Part shown: positions 46,409 to 53,783 of the stretch, in pieces
Layout of the letters: each line of letters begins with the position of its first letter
Numbering within the stretch: position 1 is the first letter of the stretch
Source: Rhizobium sp. BK376
GTDB lineage: Bacteria; Pseudomonadota; Alphaproteobacteria; Rhizobiales; Rhizobiaceae
NCBI RefSeq assembly: GCF_004341625.1
Contig: NZ_SLZG01000002.1
Coordinates: 736,583-800,582, forward strand
Reading direction: 5' to 3'
DNA length: 64,000 bases
The notes under the pieces: generated by a model
Seen by the model: only the letters and a program-made list of their open reading frames with translations
The model's database searches: none
What the model was told of the DNA's origin: nothing
Made by a program: the position numbers and the translations under genes

Positions 46409-47556
46409 GCATCAATATTTCAGCCAATTGGAGTTATCCGACAGCTGTCAAGCTCGGTCGCGGCCGCATCAAGGAACTGGCCGACGCAGCCAAGAGCCTC
46501 GGCATGAAGAAGCCGCTGCTGATCACCGACCGGGGTCTGGCCTCGATGGCGATCACCAAGACGGCGCTCGACATTCTGGAAGAGGCTGGCCTCGGCCGCG
46601 CCATCTTCGCAGATGTCGATCCGAACCCGAACGAGAAGAACCTCGAAGCCGGCATCAAGGCCTTTAGGGATGGCGGCCATGACGGCGTCGTCGCCTTCGG
46701 CGGTGGCTCCGGTCTCGATCTTGGCAAATGCGTCGCCTTCATGGCCGGGCAGACGCGTCCCGTCTGGGATTTCGAGGATATTGGCGACTGGTGGACGCGT
46801 GCCAACGTCGAGGGCATCGCGCCGATCGTCGCCGTTCCGACGACGGCGGGCACCGGCTCGGAAGTCGGCCGCGCCAGCGTCATCACCAATTCGGTGACGC
46901 ATGTGAAGAAGATCATCTTCCATCCGAAGTTCTTGCCTGGCGTCGTCATCGCCGATCCGGAGCTGACCGTCGGCATGCCGAAGCTGATCACGGCAGGCAC
47001 GGGCATGGATGCCTTCGCGCATTGCCTGGAAGCCTATTCCTCGCCTTTCTATCATCCGATGTCGGCCGGCATCGCGCTGGAAGGCATGCGCCTGGTCAAG
47101 GAATACCTGCCGCGCGCCTATAAGGAAGGCACCGACCTCGAAGCCCGCGCCAACATGATGTCGGCCGCTGCCATGGGTGCCGTCGCCTTCCAGAAGGGCC
47201 TCGGCGCCATTCACGCGCTGTCGCACCCGATCGGCGCCGTCTACAACACGCATCACGGCATGACCAATGCCGTCGTCATGCCGGCCGTGCTGCGCTTCAA
47301 CCGCAAGGCTATCGAAGAGAAGATCGGTCGCGCTGCGGCCTATCTCGGCATTTCGGGTGGCTTCGACGGCTTCTACGATTATGTGCTGAAGCTGCGCGCC
47401 GAACTCGGCGTTCCCGATACGCTGACCGCGATGGGCATTGCGCCTGATCGCATCGACGAGCTTTCGGCCATGGCAATCGAGGATCCGAGCGCCGGCGGCA
47501 ATCCGGTGCCGATGACGCTCGAAAACACCAAGGCGCTCTTTAGGGATTGCTTCTGA
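46405..47556 (+). CDS. iron-containing alcohol dehydrogenase
   Basis: A 383-residue group III (Fe-type) alcohol dehydrogenase. Visible are the cofactor-binding GGGSGLDLGK, PTTAGTGSEVGR, HPKFLPGVVIADPEL, and metal-ligand regions AGTGMDAFAHCLEAY and HALSHPIGAVYNTHHG. It is translationally coupled to the aldehyde dehydrogenase, suggesting consecutive oxidation of an alcohol to an acid. Ends the operon; a GC-rich hairpin follows. Confidence 0.92.
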   Translation: MSINISANWSYPTAVKLGRGRIKELADAAKSLGMKKPLLITDRGLASMAITKTALDILEEAGLGRAIFADVDPNPNEKNLEAGIKAFRDGGHDGVVAFGGGSGLDLGKCVAFMAGQTRPVWDFEDIGDWWTRANVEGIAPIVAVPTTAGTGSEVGRASVITNSVTHVKKIIFHPKFLPGVVIADPELTVGMPKLITAGTGMDAFAHCLEAYSSPFYHPMSAGIALEGMRLVKEYLPRAYKEGTDLEARANMMSAAAMGAVAFQKGLGAIHALSHPIGAVYNTHHGMTNAVVMPAVLRFNRKAIEEKIGRAAAYLGISGGFDGFYDYVLKLRAELGVPDTLTAMGIAPDRIDELSAMAIEDPSAGGNPVPMTLENTKALFRDCF

Positions 47557-47569
47557 TCAGCGATATCAG

Positions 47570-47601
47570 GAATTCCGCGGCGGTGGTTCGTCGCGGAATT
47601 C
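47570..47601 (+). terminator. terminator-like hairpin after alcohol dehydrogenase
   Basis: A perfect 10-bp stem GAATTCCGCG/CGCGGAATTC with a 12-nt loop, 13 bases after the stop codon. No T-run; possible rho-aided end of the operon. Confidence 0.55.
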
Positions 47602-47638
47602 GATACTGGTGACATCCCAGAAGCCGGAGGAGATCAGC

Positions 47639-48181
47639 ATGACCGGACTGGTCGTCATTTCCGGCTGCTCCGGCGGCGGCAAGTCAACCTTATTGGCTGA
47701 GCTTGCCGATCGTGGTTTTGCTGTCGTGGAAGAGCCGGGCAGGCGGATCGTCAAGCAGGAACTGGAAGGAAGCGGCGCGGCCTTGCCTTGGGTCGATATG
47801 GTCGCCTTCGCTCGGTGCGCAATGGAGATGGGGCGATCCGACGTAGCCGCTGCACGGGCGAACGCCGGCTGGATATTCTTTGATCGCGGCATGATCGATG
47901 CTGCCGCTGCGCTGCAATATATTACGGGCCAATCCATACCGGACGAGCTGAAAGCCGGTGGCTTTTACTACGGCCAAGTCTTCCTGACGCCGCCTTGGCC
48001 CGAAATCTATGTGACTGATTCCGAGCGTCTTCACGGCTTCGATGAGGCGGTAGCGGAGTATGACCGGCTTGCGGCCGTTTATCCCTCGCTGGGGTACGAG
48101 GTGATCGTGCTGCCAAAGGTTAACATTCAGCAGCGAGCAGATTTCATTCTGGATGCTCTAAAAGCCGGATTTTCCGAATGA
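47639..48181 (+). CDS. small AAA-type P-loop ATPase/kinase-like protein
   Basis: A 180-residue P-loop protein with Walker A GCSGGGKST at residues 8-16, then VVEEPGRRIVKQEL, a Walker-B-like WIFFDRGMIDAAAALQY, and a C-terminal TDSERLHGFDEAVAEYDRL segment. This matches the AAA_28 group of uncharacterised nucleotide kinases or ATPases. GGAGGAGAT precedes the ATG. The substrate is not known. It is separate from the upstream operon by 82 bp with a hairpin. Confidence 0.8.
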   Translation: MTGLVVISGCSGGGKSTLLAELADRGFAVVEEPGRRIVKQELEGSGAALPWVDMVAFARCAMEMGRSDVAAARANAGWIFFDRGMIDAAAALQYITGQSIPDELKAGGFYYGQVFLTPPWPEIYVTDSERLHGFDEAVAEYDRLAAVYPSLGYEVIVLPKVNIQQRADFILDALKAGFSE

Positions 48182-48355
48182 ATCTTGCGGTTGTGGCGAC
48201 TCTTCCCGTTCACCCCTAGAAATACAGTGTGAAACTCGCCTCGTTCGTTATCTTTTTGTTAACCATGATCGGAAAGGATGCATTAACCGCACGATGCTCC
48301 CGACGGTGCGGAAAAGAGCGATGCTAGCGCTCGCAATCCCCCTCAAGGATCAGAC

Positions 48356-49069
48356 ATGCCAGTCATCACATTTGCAAATACCAAAGGCGGCGCAGGCAAG
48401 ACGACGGCTGTGCTGCTGCTCTCCACGGAACTGGCGCGGCGCGGCTATCGCGTCACCATCCTGGATGCTGATCCGCAGCATTGGATCTCGCACTGGAAGG
48501 AAATCTCCGGCCCGATCCCGAACGTTTCCGTCATCGATTTCGTGACGAGCACATCGCTGCCGTTGCATCTGCGGGAGAGCAAGGACAGCACCGATTTCTT
48601 CATCGTCGACCTGCCCGGCGCGCGCAATCCGCTGCTGGCAACCGCGATTGGCCTTTCCGATCACGTGCTGATCCCGATCCAGGGCTGTGCCATGGATGCT
48701 CGCGGCGGCGCGCAGGTTCTGGAACTGCTGCAATATCTGGAGAGCAAGGCGGGGATCAGCATCCCTCATTCGGTCGTGCTGACCCGCGTCAACTCCATGG
48801 TCACGACCCGCGCCCTGCAGACGGTCAAGGCGCTGCTCAACCAGCGTCAGGTGCCTGTGCTCGAAACGCCAATCATCGAGCGTTCGGCCTTCCGCGATAT
48901 CTTCGACTGTGGCGGCACGCTGCACACAATGGATCCTTTCAGGGTGAGCAACCTCGAAAAGGCGCAGGAGAATGCGGCCGCATTCGCCGACGAGATGCTG
49001 AACAAGCTGCCGGTTCGACTGACGGCTTCGGCATTGATCGCTGCCCAGCGCCTGCGCGACGCTGCCTGA
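48356..49069 (+). CDS. ParA-family ATPase, orphan
   Basis: A 237-residue deviant-Walker ATPase. KGGAGKTT at residues 10-17 carries the signature Lys, and ILDADPQHW and FIVDLPGARNPL provide the Walker A' and B strands. No parB or parS-like partner is beside it, so this is an orphan ParA or chromosome/protein-positioning ATPase rather than a plasmid partition gene. The product is cytoplasmic or nucleoid-associated. A 173-bp upstream gap separates it from the P-loop gene. Confidence 0.88.
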   Translation: MPVITFANTKGGAGKTTAVLLLSTELARRGYRVTILDADPQHWISHWKEISGPIPNVSVIDFVTSTSLPLHLRESKDSTDFFIVDLPGARNPLLATAIGLSDHVLIPIQGCAMDARGGAQVLELLQYLESKAGISIPHSVVLTRVNSMVTTRALQTVKALLNQRQVPVLETPIIERSAFRDIFDCGGTLHTMDPFRVSNLEKAQENAAAFADEMLNKLPVRLTASALIAAQRLRDAA

Positions 49070-49090
49070 TCTTCAAACGGTAAAAGCAAA

Positions 49091-49120
49091 TCAGCCGCCG
49101 GAGATCGCTTCGGCGGCTGA
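49091..49120. terminator. bidirectional terminator
   Basis: A perfect 10-bp stem TCAGCCGCCG/CGGCGGCTGA between convergent parA-like and L,D-transpeptidase genes, with T-rich flanks on both sides (TTCGTTTCTG; TTTGCTTTTA on the minus strand). Confidence 0.75.
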
Positions 49121-49144
49121 TTCGTTTCTGAAGGGATGCTATTC

Positions 49145-50578
49145 TTATTCGACGAACTCGACTGTGACGCCGGGCTTCACCATTTTGGCCAGCTCGTTGG
49201 CGTCCCAATTGGTCAGGCGCACGCAGCCGTGGCTTTGCGACTTGCCGATCTTGGAAGGATCGGGCGTTCCGTGAATGCCGTAGGTCGGCTTCGACAATGC
49301 CATCCAGACATTTCCGACTGGCCCGTTAGGCCCCGGCGGAATATCCAGGATCTTGTCGTTGGCACCCTGCCTGAAATTGATCTTCGGATTATAGGTGTAT
49401 CCCGGATTGAAGACGACGCGCTCGACCGTCACGGTGCCTGACGGCGAAGGTGTATCGGTGGAACCGATCGTGGCGGGGTAGGCGGCCAGAAGCGCGCCGT
49501 TGGCATCATAGGCAAAGACCTGCTTGCGGCCCTTGTCGGCGATGATGCGGGCAACGGCTCCCGTTTTGTTGTCGCCGGGATTGACCACCTTGATCACCGA
49601 GCCGGGGACAGTGAAATCCACGCCCGGATTGAGCTGCTTGAGGTAGTCCTCATCCATATGGAAACGTTCGGCCAGCATTTCCGTGGTCGACGTATAGCTG
49701 AGCGAGGTCAGCGTCGCCTTCTGGGCATAGTCTTCCGGGATCGATGCAACGTAGGGGCCGGCGGCGTCGGCCGGCGTGATGGTGTAGTTGATGATGGGCA
49801 TGCCGCCCGACAGCCGAAGCTGCTCGAGGATCGCGTCCGTATTGTTCGGATCGAGCTGCTGGCCGGTCATCTGCTGATAGGCATAGATCGCCTTAGTCAC
49901 GTTGGCGCCCATGCGGCCGTCGATCGCGCCGGGAGAGATGCCCTGGCGATCGAGGAAGACCTCCAGCGCCGTGATTTCCATCTTCGACTTGTTCTTCAGC
50001 GTGATAACAGGCTGTGCCGGCACAGCGGGCGGCAGCGCCTGCTGCTGGTCGAGCGAGGCATAGTCGTCGCCACTGTTCGGGTTGCTATCGGGCATGGGCT
50101 GGTTGTCCAGCGGCACGCGTTGGATCGAGCCTTCCCCCGAGATGGCGCCGGTGATGGCTCCCGGTTCCTGCTGACCGTAGCCGTTGTCGGCATAACCGCC
50201 GTCATCGTTGCGAACGCCATAGCCACGGTTGTCATAGCGCGTGTCGCCGTAGCGGTCGTTACCTTCACCGTTATTATAGTACCCGTCGTTGTAAGCATCG
50301 CGTCTCGGCGCCCTCGGATAATAGGTGCTGGCGCGCATTTCGGTCGCGATCAGGTTGCCGTAACGGTCGATCAAAACCCGCCGGCCACGGCGATCTCTGG
50401 CGACAATCACATTGCCGCCTTCGGGAATCTGGTCGAGAATATGGCCATCAGGAGTGACCATGAAGGTGTCGCTGTTTGCGCTGCGATAATATTGCTGCGC
50501 ATGAGCCTCCGGCAAGGTGCCGGCCAACATGACGATGGCGGCTGCCAGGACAAGGCTTGATTTTACGACTCTGCTCAC
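49145..50578 (-). CDS. L,D-transpeptidase (YkuD) with peptidoglycan-binding domain
   Basis: A 477-residue envelope enzyme that makes 3-3 peptidoglycan cross-links or attaches proteins. The start is GTG 50578 with GAGGAAAA six bases before it. It has a signal peptide (residues 1 to about 27, ending EAHAQ), an Asn/Tyr/Gly/Asp-rich disordered stretch at roughly 85-140, a peptidoglycan-binding-like helical domain (ALEVFLDRQGISPGAIDGRM), a LysM-like region, and the C-terminal YkuD domain with HGTPDP and the catalytic SHGCVRL motif. Confidence 0.9.
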   Translation of the reverse strand: MSRVVKSSLVLAAAIVMLAGTLPEAHAQQYYRSANSDTFMVTPDGHILDQIPEGGNVIVARDRRGRRVLIDRYGNLIATEMRASTYYPRAPRRDAYNDGYYNNGEGNDRYGDTRYDNRGYGVRNDDGGYADNGYGQQEPGAITGAISGEGSIQRVPLDNQPMPDSNPNSGDDYASLDQQQALPPAVPAQPVITLKNKSKMEITALEVFLDRQGISPGAIDGRMGANVTKAIYAYQQMTGQQLDPNNTDAILEQLRLSGGMPIINYTITPADAAGPYVASIPEDYAQKATLTSLSYTSTTEMLAERFHMDEDYLKQLNPGVDFTVPGSVIKVVNPGDNKTGAVARIIADKGRKQVFAYDANGALLAAYPATIGSTDTPSPSGTVTVERVVFNPGYTYNPKINFRQGANDKILDIPPGPNGPVGNVWMALSKPTYGIHGTPDPSKIGKSQSHGCVRLTNWDANELAKMVKPGVTVEFVE

Positions 50579-50758
50579 GTCAGTTTTCCTCGATCGGGGA
50601 TACAACGGACAAACACACGGGAATTTTGACGCCAATGTGGAATCTTTCCATATCATACTGAATAAAAGATAAAAATTTGTGTGAAGCAGCGACCGAGATT
50701 AACGTTTGGTAAGGTTGATGGTTGCATCGGTTCGGGAACAGGAAAGGGAGAGAACAGG

Positions 50759-51598
50759 ATGATGGAATTTGCGGGTGCCAAGGGCCCAAAGCTGATGCTG
50801 GATGAGAGCTCCGTGCTCGATATCGGCGGCTGCTTCGTCGATGGAGTCGATATCGCGCCCGGCAAGGCTGTCCCTGACGACGGCGATGCGCGGATTTCGC
50901 ATTCGGTCGAGGGTTTTCTGTTTACCTGCGGCCCCGATCATATCCGGCACCGGGAGCCTATCCCCGGCCGCAAAGATGGGAAAGTCTATCCGCTGCATGG
51001 CTCCGCCTCCAGCCATCCGGCCAAAATCCTCTCGACGCGATTCGAGAACGGCAATGCCGAATGCCACGCCGTGATCGACATTGTCACCGTGGAAGGGCAG
51101 CCCGCCCGAATCGAGCGGCGCTGGCGCATCGATGGAACCACCGGCGAGGTGCATCTGGAAGATCATGTGGTCAACACGAGCGCCCAGGCGGTGCCGACCT
51201 TTCTGATGTACCACATGAATATCGGCGGCAAATGGTTCGATGCGAAAACGCGGCTCGAAGGCAAGATGCTTGACGGCGGCGGCTTTCCCTGGACGTTCGG
51301 CCCGGAGCTTGGCGGCATTTTCTGTGTCGAGGCACCAGGAACCGAGAACGGATTTGCGGAAGTTCGTCTCGGCCCGATCGCTGCTATCGGCGGCAAGACG
51401 TTGCGTGTCCGTTTCCGTGCCGATACGCTGCCGCATCTGCAGGTCTGGCGGAACCAGAAGGCGCCGGCCGATGTGCTCGGCATAGAGCCGGTTTCGCATC
51501 GCTGGGTCTCGCGGGCGGAGCTTGAAGCCGGCGGCGAATTCAACTGGCTGAAGCCTGGAGAGAGCCGCAGCTACGCGCTGAGCTTTGCCTTCGTGTGA
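50759..51598 (+). CDS. DUF4432 / aldose 1-epimerase-like protein
   Basis: A 279-residue beta-sandwich protein of the galactose-mutarotase-like superfamily. Characteristic segments are HGSASSHPAKI (His), VEGQPARIERRWRIDG, FLMYHMNIGGKWF and the C-terminal WLKPGESRSYALSFAF. These proteins bind or anomerise sugars; the substrate is not known. GGGAGAGAACAGG precedes the tandem ATGs at 50759/50762. Divergent from the L,D-transpeptidase gene. Confidence 0.78.
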   Translation: MMEFAGAKGPKLMLDESSVLDIGGCFVDGVDIAPGKAVPDDGDARISHSVEGFLFTCGPDHIRHREPIPGRKDGKVYPLHGSASSHPAKILSTRFENGNAECHAVIDIVTVEGQPARIERRWRIDGTTGEVHLEDHVVNTSAQAVPTFLMYHMNIGGKWFDAKTRLEGKMLDGGGFPWTFGPELGGIFCVEAPGTENGFAEVRLGPIAAIGGKTLRVRFRADTLPHLQVWRNQKAPADVLGIEPVSHRWVSRAELEAGGEFNWLKPGESRSYALSFAFV

Positions 51599-51670
51599 GC
51601 CCTGTCGACGGTTGACGCTGTGCGTGTGGCGGCGTAGATCAAAAGCCCTGATTTCAGAGAGGAACGTGCC

Positions 51671-52009
51671 ATGGACATCCGCCCGATCGATGATGAGTAC
51701 TCCGTTTCCGGCCAGATCACGGTTGGGGATCTCGACGAGATCAAGGCCATGGGTTTCCAATCGATCGTCTGCCATCGTCCGGACGGCGAAAGCCCAGACC
51801 AGACTCCGTTCGACGACATCGCGACCCGGGCGGAAGAACTCGGCCTGATCGTCGCGCATGTTCCGGTCGGCCCGATGGGCGTGACCGAGGAAGCCGTCCA
51901 GAGCATGGTCGATGCGCTTGACGAATTCCCGCGTCCGATGCTCGGCTACTGCCGTTCCGGTGCACGCTCGACGGCGATCTACCAGAAGACACATCACATC
52001 CGCGGCTGA
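51671..52009 (+). CDS. TIGR01244-family sulfurtransferase/phosphatase-like protein
   Basis: A 112-residue protein related to the BLH/DUF442 family, with opening VSGQITVGDLDEIKAMGFQSIVCHRPDGE and the active loop YCRSGARS where Cys94 would be the nucleophile. The six-residue loop resembles rhodanese. Homologues in rhizobia and Xylella are tied to sulfide detoxification and biofilm regulation (BigR/Blh). Here no blh metallo-hydrolase or bigR is adjacent. GAGAGGAACG precedes the ATG. Confidence 0.85.
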   Translation: MDIRPIDDEYSVSGQITVGDLDEIKAMGFQSIVCHRPDGESPDQTPFDDIATRAEELGLIVAHVPVGPMGVTEEAVQSMVDALDEFPRPMLGYCRSGARSTAIYQKTHHIRG

Positions 52010-52104
52010 TCCGCGGTCATTTCGGGACCATTTCCGTCCCTGGGGCGCTGCGATTGCGGCGCCCGCTTAAACATCGTTCACACGACAGTTCAGGAGAGAA
52101 CATC

Positions 52105-52449
52105 ATGAGCATCAAGCGCATCGACGTTGGCCCGCGCATGAGCGGCGCCGTCATCCATGGCAACACCGTCTATCTGGCCGGCCAGGTCGGCGAAGGCGAG
52201 AGCGTCACGGATCAGTGCAAGTCGGCACTGGCCGAAGTCGATCGGCTGTTGGCTGCCAGCGGCTCGAGCAAGTCGAAGATCCTGCAGACGCTGATCTACC
52301 TCTCCGACATCGCTTATTTCGCCGAGATGAACGCTGCCTGGGAAGCCTGGGTCGATCCGGCCAACACGCCGGCCCGCGCCACGAGCGAAGCCAAGCTTGC
52401 TGCGCCGAAGTACAAGGTCGAATTCATCGTGACCGCTGCGATCGACTGA
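52105..52449 (+). CDS. RidA/YjgF-family deaminase-like protein
   Basis: A 114-residue protein of the Rid family, which hydrolyses reactive enamine/imine intermediates. Visible are VIHGNTVYLAGQVGE, ILQTLIYLSDIAYFAEMNAAWEAW and NTPARATSEAKLAAP, where the conserved Arg lies. The sequence fits the Rid4-7-like group better than archetypal RidA. Start ATG 52105 after CAGGAGAG. Followed by an intrinsic terminator. Confidence 0.88.
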   Translation: MSIKRIDVGPRMSGAVIHGNTVYLAGQVGEGESVTDQCKSALAEVDRLLAASGSSKSKILQTLIYLSDIAYFAEMNAAWEAWVDPANTPARATSEAKLAAPKYKVEFIVTAAID

Positions 52450-52475
52450 GCTGATTGACGCATTGTGAATATCGA

Positions 52476-52506
52476 AGCCGGTGGGTTCGCCCGCCGGCTT
52501 TTTTGT
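52476..52506 (+). terminator. intrinsic terminator of ridA
   Basis: Stem AGCCGGTGGG/CCCGCCGGCT (one wobble pair), 4-nt loop, then TTTTTTG. Lies between convergent ridA and tetR genes. Confidence 0.9.
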
Positions 52507-52511
52507 TTGGC

Positions 52512-53108
52512 TCAGCCTACGAGGCGTCGGAAATGATCCTCGATATCGTGAAGAAGCCGGAGGCGATCGGTTTCGCTGTCGGCGATGCTGTCCTGATTGA
52601 CCACGCCATGCAGAGCATTGAACAGAAAGACGGCGGTGAATGCCGGGGTGGCCAGCGACCAGGCGTTCTCGCGATTTCCGGCCGTCAGCAGTTCTGCCAG
52701 GTGGTCAATCAGGATGTTGCTTGTCAGTCCCTCCCGCGTCGGGGGCGGCGAGATGGCAAAGACAAGATTATGCAGGCGGGTGGCGTTCAGATAGCCCATG
52801 GTGCACGCTTTCGCCCAGGCGCGCAGTTTTGCGTTCCAATCCCCATCATCCTCTCTGCCGACCTCCTCAACGATGCTGTTCAGAAGATCTTGAACAAAGC
52901 GCACTCGCATCGCTTCAAGGACGTCCGCCTTCGACGAGAAATGAAGGTAGAGAGCACCCTTGGAAACCGCGGCTCCCTGGGTGATGTCTTCGATCGTCGT
53001 TTGCTCTATGCCTTTTTCGAGAAAGAGGCGTTCAGCCGATCGAATGAGATCATCCCGCCGCTCTTCGGCCGGTTTGGTTCTAGGTCTGCCGCTCGCACCA
53101 TGTGCCAT
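52512..53108 (-). CDS. TetR-family transcriptional regulator
   Basis: A 198-residue regulator with the N-terminal TetR helix-turn-helix (RRDDLIRSAERLFLEKGIEQ, IEDITQGAAVSKGALYLHF) and a C-terminal ligand domain. It is the second gene of a unit with the DinB-family gene, 12 bp downstream of it. A 29-bp palindrome just before the DinB gene is a good candidate for its autoregulatory operator. Confidence 0.92.
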   Translation of the reverse strand: MAHGASGRPRTKPAEERRDDLIRSAERLFLEKGIEQTTIEDITQGAAVSKGALYLHFSSKADVLEAMRVRFVQDLLNSIVEEVGREDDGDWNAKLRAWAKACTMGYLNATRLHNLVFAISPPPTREGLTSNILIDHLAELLTAGNRENAWSLATPAFTAVFLFNALHGVVNQDSIADSETDRLRLLHDIEDHFRRLVG

Positions 53109-53120
53109 CGCTCATTCCAT

Positions 53121-53624
53121 TTACGCTCGCCGCTGCGGATCAGCTCGATGCAGATATCCGGCAAAAACGTCCCGCATTGCTGTGTCTTCGATTTCAGGCA
53201 GAAGGCGGCCGACCTCCCCACGGTGATAGCCGCTGTGTGTGATGACGTGAGCCAACATTTCTTCGCGTGACATTCGTCCCTTGCCGCCGTCGGTGAATGT
53301 AAAATCTATCTCCTCTTCAAGCTCTTCTCGCGCGATCTGGGAAAGGTAGCCCAGATACCATCTGTCGGTTTCCCGGATAGCCGATGCGAGATCGGTCAGC
53401 GCCGGAGGCTGCTTCGTCCAACTCGCCTTATAGGAATGGGGTTCCCTTGTGAGATTGGAAGCGAAAATCCGATCGACGATATGCGCGTGATTAAGAACGC
53501 GAAGGGCGGAATGCAGATTTTCGGATGAAGTTTCTCTCGACAGGGAGGTCAAGGCGTCGAGAAGCTCCTCATCGGCGCTGGCTTTGTATTGGAACAGGGA
53601 GCTCAGAAGTGTCTGCGCAGTCAT
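53121..53624 (-). CDS. DinB-family metalloprotein
   Basis: A 167-residue four-helix protein of the DinB/YfiT superfamily. Metal-binding His residues appear as LNHAHIVD near residue 47 and HVITHSGYHRGEVG near the C-terminus (H-x3-H spacing). Members include thiol-dependent transferases using mycothiol or bacillithiol, though those thiols are not expected in rhizobia. Start ATG 53624 after GGAGAGAG. Co-transcribed with the TetR regulator. Confidence 0.85.
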   Translation of the reverse strand: MTAQTLLSSLFQYKASADEELLDALTSLSRETSSENLHSALRVLNHAHIVDRIFASNLTREPHSYKASWTKQPPALTDLASAIRETDRWYLGYLSQIAREELEEEIDFTFTDGGKGRMSREEMLAHVITHSGYHRGEVGRLLPEIEDTAMRDVFAGYLHRADPQRRA

Positions 53625-53662
53625 CGCTCTCTCCAAAAGCGTGGTCGGATGCGAGCCAGAGT

Positions 53663-53691
53663 AATTATTGACTGGTGGTCAGTCAATAATT
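53663..53691. promoter_or_regulatory. 29-bp palindromic operator of the dinB-tetR operon
   Basis: Perfect 12-bp arms AATTATTGACTG (53663-53674) and CAGTCAATAATT (53680-53691) flank five bases. The core resembles TGACTGxxxxxCAGTCA-type TetR-family operators. Read on the minus strand it contains TTGACT, a possible -35 box, so binding would block the promoter 39 bp from the dinB ATG. Confidence 0.8.
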
Positions 53692-53783
53692 TTTGGAACA
53701 TGTCTTAGTTTCAGAGAGCGGTCGCAGAACCTCAATTCTGCGACCGCAAGCGTTTGACATCTAGGGGTGGGCGACGAAGTCGC

